From Actinomycetes bacterium (GTDB taxonomy: Bacteria; Actinomycetota; Acidimicrobiia; Acidimicrobiales; Palsa-688): a DNA stretch of 64,000 nt. Position numbers and translations under genes: made by a program. This document shows, piece after piece, positions 1-8,739 of the stretch. Under the pieces are notes generated by a model, which was not told the DNA's origin, made no database searches, and saw only the letters and a list, made by a program, of their open reading frames with translations. Every line of letters begins with the position of its first letter. The first letter of the stretch is position 1. The stretch lies in contig JAKBBA010000003.1 in assembly GCA_021808665.1 (NCBI GenBank), forward strand, positions 1 through 64,000. The letters are read 5' to 3'.

Positions 1-1085
1 TAGTTGGAGAGCGTAAACGAGCTCAGGTGCAAGCCCTTGAAAGGTACGAGCAGGGAGGACGACACTACGCCAAGCAGCGGCACGCCGAGGGAAGCTCCAA
101 ACAGGGCGGCTGCGAAGCCGACCGCTGCGGTGTTGCCTGTCCGGCTGAGGGATCTAGGAGCCGAAGCGCGTGAACGGCCGGATACGACCGCAAAGCTGCG
201 GGATCGCATGAGACCGTTTTGGAGCACCAAAGCCAATGCAACGGTGCCAATCAGGGACCAGCCCACTACGGCGGCGACGCCGAAGTTCGCCGGGAAGGTG
301 GAGATCGATTCGTAGAGCGTATAAGTCGCGACGGGAAAGTGGGCGGAAGCGGCGATTGTCGTTGCGACGCCGAAGTCTCCAATCGACTCGGCGAAGACGA
401 TAACGAACCCGGACATAAGTGCGGGTAGGAGAAGAGGGGCTATCACCCGTATCGTGTCGAGCCTCCCTCCGCCGTGTACACGCACCGAGTTCTCGATGTC
501 ACCACCAAGAGCTCCGATCGAAGGGGCCAGTGCGAAGTAGGCAAAGGGCGTTCCTTTGAACCCGAGCACGAAAGCTACCCCGACCGGTCCGAGCACAGTC
601 TGTTGGATCTTGTGGTTCCACAGTCCCATAGAGGCGAGCAAACCCGATTTCAGTACGATCTCCTCCCATCCGACTGCGACGAGATAAGAAGGAACGAGCA
701 GAACCGCCCAAAGGGCCACGACGAGCAACCCTCGCCCGGGGGCAGTGGTCCTCTCGGATATAAAGGCCAATCCGGCCGCGCAAACGACCGCAAGCAGCCC
801 GGCACCAAGGGACACGGCGACGCTGTCAAGAAGCGCCCGCCCTAGACCGTCAGTGAACGCGGTCGACACGTTGGACCAGGTAAGCCAAGACGCTCCCTGG
901 TCGAAAAGGCGCGGAGACACTGCTTGGATCAAGAAGCACGCGGGGGGCACCACGAGCAGGAGCACGACGACGGCTGCGACCCCCAAGCGGGCCAGGCCTG
1001 CCGGGGAGTGCCGGCCGGCCTGGCGTAACGACAGAGCGAACCTCGACCCCGGCCGGTGTCGGGCTACAAGGGCGCTGCGCGTCAA
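1..1085 (-). CDS. ABC transporter permease, iron(III)-type (3' end outside window)
   Basis: Reading leftward from 1085 the frame stays open to the window edge (361 codons). The translation alternates hydrophobic stretches with loops and resembles inner-membrane permeases of Fe3+/FbpB-type ABC importers. The start is a TTG sharing TTGA with the stop of the upstream binding-protein gene, which suggests translational coupling. A hydrophobic segment begins around residue 35, after a basic N-terminus. The C-terminal part, including any second permease domain, and the ATPase gene lie outside the window. The substrate (iron, or another ligand handled by this transporter class) is inferred only from the partner binding protein. 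Confidence 0.8.
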   Translation of the reverse strand, partial: MTRSALVARHRPGSRFALSLRQAGRHSPAGLARLGVAAVVVLLLVVPPACFLIQAVSPRLFDQGASWLTWSNVSTAFTDGLGRALLDSVAVSLGAGLLAVVCAAGLAFISERTTAPGRGLLVVALWAVLLVPSYLVAVGWEEIVLKSGLLASMGLWNHKIQQTVLGPVGVAFVLGFKGTPFAYFALAPSIGALGGDIENSVRVHGGGRLDTIRVIAPLLLPALMSGFVIVFAESIGDFGVATTIAASAHFPVATYTLYESISTFPANFGVAAVVGWSLIGTVALALVLQNGLMRSRSFAVVSGRSRASAPRSLSRTGNTAAVGFAAALFGASLGVPLLGVVSSSLLVPFKGLHLSSFTLSN

Positions 1086-2242
1086 CCGTTCACCACGTGG
1101 GCTGTGAACCACTGGTTGACGGTGCCCTCCTGGGGACCCCAGACGTACGGGTTGATGAACTGTATAGGAATTGACGACAGTGGGGGGACTAGGGAGTGCT
1201 GACTAGTACCGTTGACTATAGGAAAGAAGAGAGAGTCGCCGTGGGGGTCCCCGCTCAGCATGACATTCTGACCGGCTGGGGAGTAGACAAAGTCTGCGAA
1301 TTGCTTAGCTTCGGCCTGCTCGGCAGGGGACACCTTGTCGTCGATGCCGATCACTCCAGGCAGTGCAGTCACCATCGAAGGGTAGGCAACCTTGATCTGA
1401 GGGTATTTGTACTCGAAGCCTATGCCCGCCGAGTTCTGGACTATGGCCGCGTTGATCTGGCCCTGAAGCAGGGCGGTAAGGGTGACCTTGTTCGTGGAGT
1501 ACACGTGCAAACCATTGGCGGCTAACTGGGAGAAGTACTGTTCTCCTTGGGTCACGCCGCCGAGCTGGTTCATCATCCCGGCGACGAAGCTGTATGTGGG
1601 TCCGGAGATGGCCGGATTGTTCATTCCGACTTTGCCCTTCCAAGCGGGGCCGGTGAGGGCCGCCCACGAGGTGGGAGGTGTGGACACGACCGAACTGTTG
1701 TAGACGAGCGCTCCAGCTACAGTGATTCCAGTCGGGATGTAGCTCTTGTCGGCTGGCACCTCCTTCTGGCCGACGGCGTTGAGCGTGCCGGTGTCCGGCT
1801 CGAAGCCCTTAAGTAACATCCCCTGCTTGTCGAGGGCGGCGTAGGCGCCGTCACCGTCTGACCAGAACACTCCCCACTGGGGATTGGAGCCTTCCGCCTG
1901 GATCTTGGTGAGGAGGGTCCCCGTGCTGTGATCCTCGAGCTTGGTGGGTATGCCCGTCGCGGTCTGGAACGCTTTGACTTCCGCTTGGTCGTATCCCTCG
2001 GCTGCATAGACGACTAGCGGAACCTTCGTCGTCGAAGCGGCAGCAGCCGCGCCGCCGGTAGTCGACGAGCCTGTTGCAACAGTTGTCGGTGACGCTGACT
2101 TGGTCGTAGAAGCGCTGGAGCAGGCAGTTAGGGCCGCTCCCAGTGCCAGAGCGCTGCCGGCGATCTTGATGGCAGTAGATGGCGCAAAAGACTCAACCTT
2201 GACTTTTCTCATGAGCTGAACATAACCCCGCCAAGTGAACAT
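1082..2242 (-). CDS. Extracellular solute-binding lipoprotein of iron-type ABC transporter
   Basis: A 386-residue secreted binding protein. The N-terminus has basic residues, a hydrophobic stretch and a lipobox (LTAC, Cys near residue 41), followed by a Ser/Thr/Ala-rich linker, so it should be a membrane-anchored lipoprotein. The body has the family 1 / Fe3+-binding fold order: a VVYAAEG strand near the start of the mature domain and a WAALTGPAWKGKVG motif. A GGAAGG ribosome site lies 7 bases before ATG 2242; a GTG one codon upstream is also possible. It is the first gene of the transporter operon, with the permease directly downstream. The ligand is not provable; iron is the usual one for this class. 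Confidence 0.85.
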   Translation of the reverse strand: MFTWRGYVQLMRKVKVESFAPSTAIKIAGSALALGAALTACSSASTTKSASPTTVATGSSTTGGAAAAASTTKVPLVVYAAEGYDQAEVKAFQTATGIPTKLEDHSTGTLLTKIQAEGSNPQWGVFWSDGDGAYAALDKQGMLLKGFEPDTGTLNAVGQKEVPADKSYIPTGITVAGALVYNSSVVSTPPTSWAALTGPAWKGKVGMNNPAISGPTYSFVAGMMNQLGGVTQGEQYFSQLAANGLHVYSTNKVTLTALLQGQINAAIVQNSAGIGFEYKYPQIKVAYPSMVTALPGVIGIDDKVSPAEQAEAKQFADFVYSPAGQNVMLSGDPHGDSLFFPIVNGTSQHSLVPPLSSIPIQFINPYVWGPQEGTVNQWFTAHVVNG

Positions 2243-2293
2243 CACTTTGCCTTCCGGTAGAGTCAGGGTGAACCTTTAGGGAATTCTTTGAAA

Positions 2294-2305
2294 ACGGCAT
2301 GCCGT
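2294..2305. promoter_or_regulatory. 12-bp palindrome between divergent transporter and pca-side genes
   Basis: ACGGCATGCCGT is a perfect 12-base palindrome in the gap between the leftward transporter operon (start 2242) and the rightward SDR gene (start 2431). Its place suits an operator serving either side. No regulator gene is adjacent, so its function is a guess. Confidence 0.3.
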
Positions 2306-2430
2306 CCCCGTGGATGCGCACTGCCGGTTATAGGTGCGCGCTACCAGGCGGCGCGTGCTACGGCTGGGTAACCTTGACAAAGGTCCCCGGAAGGCCCGGG
2401 TCGCTTGGAAGGTTGCACAAGGAGGCAAGG

Positions 2431-3192
2431 GTGGGCATTTTGGATAGTTTCCGCTTGGATGGGAAGGTTGCTGTCGTCACGGGAGCGTCCTCTGGCCTTG
2501 GGGTTGCCTTTGCCCAGCACCTGGCCGAAGCCGGAGCGGACATAGCGTTGGGGGCCAGGCGGCTGGATCGGCTCGGTGACACCGCCCGCTTGGTAGAGAC
2601 GGCAGGCCGTCGGGTGGTCGCCGTAGCTACGGATGTGTCTTCGCCGGAGGATTGCCAGCGGCTTGTCGATACTGCCGTTGCTGAGCTAGGCAAGGTTGAC
2701 GTACTAGTAAACAACGCGGGGGTGGGCACCGCCTACCCCGCAACGCGTGAGACGCCCGAGCAGTTCCGTCAGGTTATCGACGTGAACTTGAACGGGGCCT
2801 ACTGGATGGCGCAGGCCTGTGGCAAGGTCATGAAGCCCGGTTCGAGTATCATCAACGTCGGCAGCGTTCTCGGTTTTACCACCGCCGGTCTGCCGCAGGC
2901 GGCTTACTCGGCGAGCAAGGCTGGGCTTATGGGCCTCACGCGCGACCTCGCCCAGCAATGGACCGGGCGTAAGGGGATACGTGTAAACCTCGTAGCGCCC
3001 GGATTCTTCGTCTCGGAGATGACCGAGCAGTACCCGGCGGGCTATCTTGACTCCCAGATGTCCCGCGTCCTAGTCGGACGCCCCGGGGACCCCGCCGAGC
3101 TTTCGGCTGCTGTGGTGTTCCTTGCCAGCGACGCAGCCGGGTACGTCACCGGCACAGCTCTCGCCGTGGACGGTGGACTTCTGACGAGCTGA
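2431..3192 (+). CDS. SDR-family NAD(P)-dependent oxidoreductase
   Basis: A 253-residue classical short-chain dehydrogenase/reductase. It has the cofactor motif TGASSGLG (residues 17-24), NNAG (94-97), catalytic Ser near 145, Tyr159 and Lys163 (YSASK), and a C-terminal substrate-loop/VDGG end. The start is GTG 2431, with AAGGAGG 5 bases upstream; longer reading frames to 2299 have no such site. It precedes the protocatechuate genes on the same strand, so it might act on a hydroaromatic or aromatic precursor, but the substrate cannot be read from sequence. The closest general type is the gluconate/3-oxoacyl reductase-like SDR group. Confidence 0.9.
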   Translation: MGILDSFRLDGKVAVVTGASSGLGVAFAQHLAEAGADIALGARRLDRLGDTARLVETAGRRVVAVATDVSSPEDCQRLVDTAVAELGKVDVLVNNAGVGTAYPATRETPEQFRQVIDVNLNGAYWMAQACGKVMKPGSSIINVGSVLGFTTAGLPQAAYSASKAGLMGLTRDLAQQWTGRKGIRVNLVAPGFFVSEMTEQYPAGYLDSQMSRVLVGRPGDPAELSAAVVFLASDAAGYVTGTALAVDGGLLTS

Positions 3193-3257
3193 CAGGAGCA
3201 GTCAGCCGGCCTCAGTTGCCAGGTGACCGGAGCGTGAGATCGGACTAGGGTGAGCGT

Positions 3258-3425
3258 ATGGAAACCGATTCTGCGACCAGCGAATCTGATTCGCGTTTGT
3301 TCGAGCCGGTGGTCAGTTCATTACAAGCGGTGTCCCCGGTCAGAGATGGTGGCGTGCCCGGTACCTGGGATAAGCCGGACGCGACGGCCAGGAACTTGAA
3401 CGTAGGCCTTAAGGACATTCGATGA
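3258..3425 (+). CDS. Small ORF of 55 codons overlapping the pcaH start
   Basis: An ATG at 3258 opens a 55-residue frame whose TGA shares ATGA with the pcaH start (3422). I recognise no domain. The product is hydrophilic and ends in a charged tail (NVGLKDIR). A weak purine-rich site precedes the ATG. The exact ATGA overlap, of the same type as pcaH/pcaG, is the main evidence that it is translated; it could serve to couple translation into pcaH. It may equally be a chance frame. Confidence 0.4.
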   Translation: METDSATSESDSRLFEPVVSSLQAVSPVRDGGVPGTWDKPDATARNLNVGLKDIR

Positions 3426-4138
3426 CCCAAGTCGCCGGACATCCGGAGCTTTGCTTCGACCCCGACTATGACAGTCCTGACTACCGCTCATCGGCGAAAC
3501 GAGCTCCCCGGCACCCTTTGCTCTTGCTCCCTGACTCGTTTTCCGACAGCGACGGGCCAGTCTTTGGAGAAACTCCCGTGACCTCGTCGGACGCTGACTT
3601 GACCCTCGGCCCCCACGGTGAGGCCCAAGGGCAGCGCATTAATGTTAGTGGGCAGATCTTGGACAGGGATGGCCGACCAGTCGTAGGACAGCTTGTGGAG
3701 CTATGGCAGGCCAACGCTGCGGGTCGTTACAGGCACGCGGCAGACACGCACGCAGCGCCGCTCGACCCTAACTTCACGGGTGCAGGCCGCTGCCTTACTG
3801 GCTCTGACGGCGCTTACCGATTCGTGACGATCGCTCCGGGGTCGTATCCGTGGGGGAACCATCCCAACGCATGGAGGCCGGCGCACCTGCATTTCTCGGT
3901 GTTCGGGCGTCTTTTTACCGAGCGCCTCGTAACCCAGATGTACTTCCCAGGCGATCCGCTTCTCGCGTTCGACCCGATCTATAACTCGGTGCGGTCTCAG
4001 CGGGACAGGGAAAGGATGGTTTCGTCTTTCGATTGGGACACTACGGAGGAAGGGTGGGCGCTCGGCTACAGGTTCGACATCGTTGTCACAGGACACCTGG
4101 CGACCCCATCCGAAGCTGCTAGCGGGGTTAGACGATGA
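3422..4138 (+). CDS. pcaH: Protocatechuate 3,4-dioxygenase beta subunit
   Basis: The iron-bearing subunit of the intradiol dioxygenase that opens protocatechuate to 3-carboxy-cis,cis-muconate. The length (238 residues) is normal. The Fe(III) ligands are visible with correct spacing: Tyr103 (GRYRH), Tyr142 (SYPWGN), His155 and His157 (RPAHLHF). The 39- and 13-residue spacings match Tyr408/Tyr447/His460 of the Pseudomonas enzyme. An N-terminal helical region precedes the beta-sandwich (about residues 70-220). It overlaps pcaG by ATGA, as expected for obligate partners in the cytoplasm. No regulator gene (PcaR/PcaQ type) is adjacent. Confidence 0.96.
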   Translation: MTQVAGHPELCFDPDYDSPDYRSSAKRAPRHPLLLLPDSFSDSDGPVFGETPVTSSDADLTLGPHGEAQGQRINVSGQILDRDGRPVVGQLVELWQANAAGRYRHAADTHAAPLDPNFTGAGRCLTGSDGAYRFVTIAPGSYPWGNHPNAWRPAHLHFSVFGRLFTERLVTQMYFPGDPLLAFDPIYNSVRSQRDRERMVSSFDWDTTEEGWALGYRFDIVVTGHLATPSEAASGVRR

Positions 4139-4644
4139 CGGTCGGCCGCGAACCGGCCGGTCCCGGCGATGGGCTGATACCGACCCCTTCGCAGACCGTC
4201 GGCCCTTACCTTCGGATCGGGATGGAGTGGATGCACGCAAAGGACCTTGTCTCGCCCCGATCCGCTGGTGCCGTTACCCTCGTCGGGACGGTCACCGACG
4301 GAGACGGAGACGTGGTGCCGGACGCCGTCTTGGAGTTGTGGTCCCCTCCAGCTTGGGGACGCTCCCTGACCGACGACGACGGCTCATATAGCTTCACGGT
4401 GGTCAAGCCTGCGGGTGCCCATGGCCACATGGAGATGTTCGTGTTCGCCCGGGGTCTCGTGCGTCAGTTGTTGACAAGGATCTACTTTCCCGACGAGGCC
4501 GACGCCAACCACGTTGATCCCGTACTCGCCCGACTCCCTGAGCGGCGCCGGGAAACCCTCATCGCCAAGCGTGACTCGAGCGGTGGCCTGCGATTCGACA
4601 TTCGCCTGCAGGGGCCCGACGAGACCGTGTTCTTCGCGTACTGA
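4135..4644 (+). CDS. pcaG: Protocatechuate 3,4-dioxygenase alpha subunit
   Basis: The non-catalytic partner of PcaH in the intradiol dioxygenase. The diagnostic N-terminal motif PSQTVGPYLRIGM is present at about residues 17-29, followed by the beta-sandwich with GTVTDGDGDVVPDAVLELW. At 169 residues it is shorter than most PcaG proteins (around 200), mainly through shortened loops; the iron ligands are absent, as is usual for this subunit. The ATG overlaps the pcaH stop, and pcaB begins 11 bases downstream, so the genes form one operon. Confidence 0.94.
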   Translation: MTVGREPAGPGDGLIPTPSQTVGPYLRIGMEWMHAKDLVSPRSAGAVTLVGTVTDGDGDVVPDAVLELWSPPAWGRSLTDDDGSYSFTVVKPAGAHGHMEMFVFARGLVRQLLTRIYFPDEADANHVDPVLARLPERRRETLIAKRDSSGGLRFDIRLQGPDETVFFAY

Positions 4645-4655
4645 GACGTCCACAC

Positions 4656-6032
4656 GTGACAGCCGACAACCTTTTTGACCATATAGTGACTACAGACCGG
4701 CTTCTCGCCGCCACGGGCGGCGAGGCCTGGATCGCAGCGATGCTCGACGCCGAGGTAGCTCTAGCTAGAGCACAGGCTGACACCGGTGTGATACCTACTG
4801 AAGCGGCGATGGCAATTGAGGCAGCTTCGATACCCAAGGATTTCGACGCCACGTCTATCGCCCGGGCATCTCGCCTCGGCGGCAATCCGGTGATACCGCT
4901 CGTCGACATGCTGAGAGCGAAAGTGGCCAGCGCCGGCAAGGACTGGGTTCACTGGGGTGCTACCAGCCAGGACATTCTCGACACGGCGGCGGTCCTGGTG
5001 TCTCGGCGAGCTGGCCGGATGATCCTTGAGGACATGGCCCGTCTAGCGTCGGGGTGCGCTTCGCTAGCCGACCGGCACCGAGGCAGCCTGATGACCGCTC
5101 GGACACTTCTCCAGCCGGCGTTGCCGACAACTTTCGGAGCCAAGGCCGCAGGCTGGCTATTCGCAACGATAGAGAGCAGGGCGATGCTCGTCAGTTCGCT
5201 CGACAACCTGCCGGCGCAGCTGGGCGGCGCCGGGGGCACTCTAGCCTCGCTGGGGTTTCACGGGCCGGCAGTGGTCGAAGCGTACTCCGCTCATCTAGAT
5301 CTCAAAGTTCCTCCGATGCCATGGCATGCTGTTAGGACGCCTCTTGTGGCGTTGTCGAGCGCGTTGGCGATTGCGGCTGGAACCTCAGCGAAGATCTCCG
5401 GCGATGTGGCACTCCTAATGCAGGCGGAGGTCGCCGAAGTGTGCGAGCCGGCTGCGCCTGGGCGGGGCGTTTCTTCGACTTTGCCTCACAAACGTAACCC
5501 AGTCGGGGGTGCCGCAGTGGGGGCCGCTGCTAGGCGCTGCGCGGCCCTCGCTGGGAGCATGTTCGAATCGCTCAGCGGGGAGCACGAGAGGTCTCTCGTT
5601 GCGTGGCCCGTCGAATGGCAGACCCTCAGCGACCTTCTAGCCCTCGCTGGCGGCGCGGTAGCGCGTTCGGCTGAAACAGTCAACGGACTTGAAGTGGATG
5701 TGAAAGCGATGAACGCGAACCTGACAATTCGGGCTGGAGCTCTGCTGGCCGAGAACGTGTCTCTCGCCTTGACCGGGCGTCTTGGCAGGGAAGTAGCTCG
5801 CGCTGCCGTCGCCAAGGCGCTAGCCGCTAGCCCGGACGGCAGTACCAGCGCCGTCGCGGCAGCGCTTCTTGTCGATCCCGTAGTCGCTGCCGCGTCGACG
5901 CCAGGCGAGGTGGACGACCTCCTCGACCCGGAGGGCTACCTGGGATCGGCAGGGGTATGGATTGACCGAGTTCTGTCCTCCACGGGCGGCGTAACAGCAC
6001 AGGACGACAGGGGTGTTCCATGGGGCACCTGA
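4656..6032 (+). CDS. pcaB: 3-carboxy-cis,cis-muconate cycloisomerase
   Basis: Second enzyme of the protocatechuate branch; it lactonizes 3-carboxymuconate to 4-carboxymuconolactone. It is 458 residues long and belongs to the fumarase/aspartase superfamily. Visible signatures are HWGATSQD (99-106) and the flexible-loop signature SSTLPHKRNP (273-282). The start is GTG 4656, in frame with the conserved N-terminal LFDHIVTTDRLL segment. It overlaps the following pcaL gene by 13 bases. Expected to be a soluble homotetramer, as in the family. Confidence 0.94.
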   Translation: MTADNLFDHIVTTDRLLAATGGEAWIAAMLDAEVALARAQADTGVIPTEAAMAIEAASIPKDFDATSIARASRLGGNPVIPLVDMLRAKVASAGKDWVHWGATSQDILDTAAVLVSRRAGRMILEDMARLASGCASLADRHRGSLMTARTLLQPALPTTFGAKAAGWLFATIESRAMLVSSLDNLPAQLGGAGGTLASLGFHGPAVVEAYSAHLDLKVPPMPWHAVRTPLVALSSALAIAAGTSAKISGDVALLMQAEVAEVCEPAAPGRGVSSTLPHKRNPVGGAAVGAAARRCAALAGSMFESLSGEHERSLVAWPVEWQTLSDLLALAGGAVARSAETVNGLEVDVKAMNANLTIRAGALLAENVSLALTGRLGREVARAAVAKALAASPDGSTSAVAAALLVDPVVAAASTPGEVDDLLDPEGYLGSAGVWIDRVLSSTGGVTAQDDRGVPWGT

Positions 6033-7150
6033 ACTTTCGGGTCGAAGGGCCTCCGGGAGCCCCATGGCTAGTACTTTCGAACTCCCTGGGTTCGACGTCG
6101 GACATGTGGTCTCCGCAAATGCCTGAGCTGCGATCGCGGTTCAGGGTGATCAGGTACGAGCATCGAGGTCACGGTTCGACGCTTGCACCTCCGGGTCCCT
6201 ACCGGATCGAGGATCTAGGCTCCGATCTGCTCGCAGTGCTGGACGCTGTGGGCGCGGATCGAGCACACGTCGTCGGCCTCTCGTTGGGCGCAACGGTGGC
6301 TATGTGGCTCTCAGCTACCCATCCAGAGCGAGTCGACAGGGTGGTCCTGGCAGCCACCAAGGCCAACTGGTCGCCTGCACAGCCGTGGCTCGACAGAGCG
6401 GGAGTCGTTCGCCGGGAAGGGACGTCGGTCCTATTAGACGTCTTGATGCAGAGATGGTTCACGCCTCCCTTCGTCGCTGAGCGGCCTGATCTGCGCGTTT
6501 CGCTCCGCGAAATGCTCGCCTCGACGGATCCGGAGGGATACGCGGCCTGCTGCGAGGCGCTGGGAGGAACCGATCTGCGAGCGTCACTCCCATCGATAAA
6601 GGCCCCGACGTTGGTGCTCTGCGGTGCCGCCGACCCGGTTGTGTCACTGCGCGACGCTGTCGAACTTTGCGACGCCATCCCCGGGTCGTGCATGCAGTCG
6701 ATGAGCCCGGCTGCCCACCTTCTAAACGTAGAGCAGGCTGACCGCTTCACCTCTGCTGTCTTGGACCACCTGTGCGCGAGCGCCGCCGAACGGGGTGAGA
6801 GGATCCGACGCGAAGTCCTCGGCGACGGCCACGTCGAGCGCGCCAGAATGCTCGACACTCCCTTGAGCGAGCCCTTCAGCTCCTTCATCACAAGGTACGC
6901 GTGGGGTGACATCTGGAGCAGACCCGGCCTGGACCGCCGAACGCGGTCGTTCGTCACCGTTGCGTTGCTCGTCGCTCTCGGACGTTCGGATGAGCTAGCG
7001 CTTCACCTGGTCGCAGCCCGGCGCAACGGGCTCACAGAAGACGAGATTTCCGAGGTTCTCCTGCACTGCGCCGTCTACGCCGGCGTTCCGGCGGCTAACT
7101 CGGCGTTCGCTGTGGCTAGACGAGTCCTCGGTGGTGCCAGCGAGACCTGA
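6020..7150 (+). CDS. pcaL: Fused 3-oxoadipate enol-lactonase / 4-carboxymuconolactone decarboxylase
   Basis: A bifunctional protein for the last two lactone steps to beta-ketoadipate. Residues 1-250 are an alpha/beta hydrolase with nucleophile Ser88 (GLSLG), Asp205 (CGAADP) and His233 (AAHLL), equivalent to PcaD. Residues 258-376 are a carboxymuconolactone decarboxylase domain (RRTRSFVTVALLVALGR, then EDEISEVLLHCAVYAGVPAAN), equivalent to PcaC. This fusion is known in Streptomyces and Rhodococcus as PcaL. With pcaHGB it covers protocatechuate to 3-oxoadipate. The thiolase and CoA-transferase genes (pcaF, pcaIJ) are not in the window. Confidence 0.94.
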   Translation: MGHLNFRVEGPPGAPWLVLSNSLGSTSDMWSPQMPELRSRFRVIRYEHRGHGSTLAPPGPYRIEDLGSDLLAVLDAVGADRAHVVGLSLGATVAMWLSATHPERVDRVVLAATKANWSPAQPWLDRAGVVRREGTSVLLDVLMQRWFTPPFVAERPDLRVSLREMLASTDPEGYAACCEALGGTDLRASLPSIKAPTLVLCGAADPVVSLRDAVELCDAIPGSCMQSMSPAAHLLNVEQADRFTSAVLDHLCASAAERGERIRREVLGDGHVERARMLDTPLSEPFSSFITRYAWGDIWSRPGLDRRTRSFVTVALLVALGRSDELALHLVAARRNGLTEDEISEVLLHCAVYAGVPAANSAFAVARRVLGGASET

Positions 7151-7289
7151 AGGTTACGTCGTCCAAATAGTCGAAAGGGACCGGCGGTAACGATGTCGGG
7201 ACTGATGCAAGGGTACAGTTAGACCTGATGGGATCAAGCACGGATCCTTTCAACGCCTCTTAAGCTGCGAAGCTAATAGCTTCTCGGGC

Positions 7290-8711
7290 GTGAGCACTGT
7301 CACGCCGAGAGCTGCAAGGGTTGCGGACCTGTTCGATCCGAACGCTGAAACTCCCGGTCGAGGCCGGCGTGGGCGGACAGCGCCCCCCAAGGCCCCCCGG
7401 CCCCGTCCTGAGATCGGCAGGGCTGCAGCGGTCGTAGCGGCGGCCGGTTTGGTAGCGGTCATCGGATTGGGAGTTGCCACGGAGACGAGTAGCGAACTGT
7501 CCTTACCCGGAGGCGGCACGACTTTTATCGGGAGCGTAACTGGGCTCGCCGGCACCTACCTCGCCCTGGTTATGGTTCTTATAGTCGCACGCATCCCTGC
7601 ACTTGAGCGGATCATCGGGCAGGACGGGATGATGAAAGTGCACAAATGGCTCTCGCCTTGGCCTCTCAGTCTGATCTTTGCTCACGCCGTTTTCATCACC
7701 GTCGGATACGCCCAAGCCGCTCACGCCGGTACTTGGGCGGAGATCGGCAAACTGATTGACAACTATCCCGACGTTCTGGCCGCCACCGTTGCGCTCGCTT
7801 TGATGGGGGCTATCGGGATCGCCTCGATCCGGGCAATCAGGGAAAGGATGCGCAGGGAGACATGGTGGGTTCTGCACTTGTATATGTACCTTGCTTTGGC
7901 GTTGTCTTTTGCGCACGCCCTGGTTCTGGGTCCGGCCTTCGTCGGCCATCCGCTGACCCGGATAGTGTGGTCGCTCATCTGGGCCGCTACGGCTGGGACG
8001 GTCCTTGTCTATCGGATAGGACTGCCAGTCCTACGCAGTCTCCGCTACCGCTTGGAGGTTGTAGAGGTAAGCGAGGAAGCCCCTGGGATTACGTCAATCG
8101 TAGTGTCTGGCCATCACCTTGAACGACTAGCCTTTTCCGGCGGGCAGTTCTTCGCCTGGCGATTCCTGACCCCCGGCCTTTGGTGGCAGGCCCATCCTTA
8201 TTCGCTCTCAGCACTCCCGCGTCCGCCATATTTGAGACTGACCGTCAAGGCCGTCGGAGACCACTCGGCGACGCTGGCGAAGCTTGCTCCTGGCACCAAG
8301 GTAGTTGTGGAAGGACCTTATGGCGCTGTGACGTCCCACGCTAAGAAGCGCCAGAAGGTAGCGATCGTCGCTGGTGGCATCGGTGTAACGGCGACACGGT
8401 GCCTTTTAGAGGACTTGGGCCGTGATACGAACCCCGTCGTGATCCTAAGAGCTTCGTCACCGGAACAGCTCGTGTTGCGCGACGAGGTGGCAGAGCTCGT
8501 TCGGCGTCGCAAGGGGACCCTCTACGAGATGATCGGTGCCCGTACGGACACGCCCCGGATGGGTCGGGAGCTCCGCCGACTAGTGCCCGACCTGGCAAGA
8601 CGTGATCTGTATGTGTTTGGGCCGCCGGGTCTTGTCGAGGACGTCGTCGAGGCGGGCCGAGTGCTTGGGGTCCCGGACGGTTCGCTTCATAGGGAGGTAT
8701 TCAGCTGGTGA
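7290..8711 (+). CDS. Ferric-reductase-like transmembrane flavocytochrome (NOX/FRE type)
   Basis: A 473-residue membrane oxidoreductase that should pass electrons from NAD(P)H via FAD and haem b across the membrane. A basic, proline-rich N-terminus is followed by about six membrane segments (45-245). The haem-ligand histidines occur in pairs: His118/His132 and His196/His209. The cytoplasmic half has an FAD motif (HPYS, 302-305), a nucleotide-binding GGIGVTA motif (about 362-368) and a C-terminal YVFGPPGLVEDV. The start is GTG 7290, without a clear ribosome site. The next two genes encode a covalent-FMN carrier and its ApbE, so this is the likely electron source for an extracytosolic flavoprotein. 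Confidence 0.88.
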   Translation: MSTVTPRAARVADLFDPNAETPGRGRRGRTAPPKAPRPRPEIGRAAAVVAAAGLVAVIGLGVATETSSELSLPGGGTTFIGSVTGLAGTYLALVMVLIVARIPALERIIGQDGMMKVHKWLSPWPLSLIFAHAVFITVGYAQAAHAGTWAEIGKLIDNYPDVLAATVALALMGAIGIASIRAIRERMRRETWWVLHLYMYLALALSFAHALVLGPAFVGHPLTRIVWSLIWAATAGTVLVYRIGLPVLRSLRYRLEVVEVSEEAPGITSIVVSGHHLERLAFSGGQFFAWRFLTPGLWWQAHPYSLSALPRPPYLRLTVKAVGDHSATLAKLAPGTKVVVEGPYGAVTSHAKKRQKVAIVAGGIGVTATRCLLEDLGRDTNPVVILRASSPEQLVLRDEVAELVRRRKGTLYEMIGARTDTPRMGRELRRLVPDLARRDLYVFGPPGLVEDVVEAGRVLGVPDGSLHREVFSW

Positions 8712-8739
8712 TGAACTCCCTACCCATTGGAGGAATAAG

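Noticed and set aside
4..315. Plus-strand frame at the left edge
   Set aside because: It lies antisense to the permease frame, which is open from 1085 to the edge and has membrane-protein composition.
474..1107. Plus-strand frames over the permease region
   Set aside because: Antisense shadows; the translations are Arg/Pro-rich and unlike any protein family, while the opposite strand codes for a permease.
1196..1816. Plus-strand frames inside the binding-protein region
   Set aside because: Antisense shadows of a clear lipoprotein gene.
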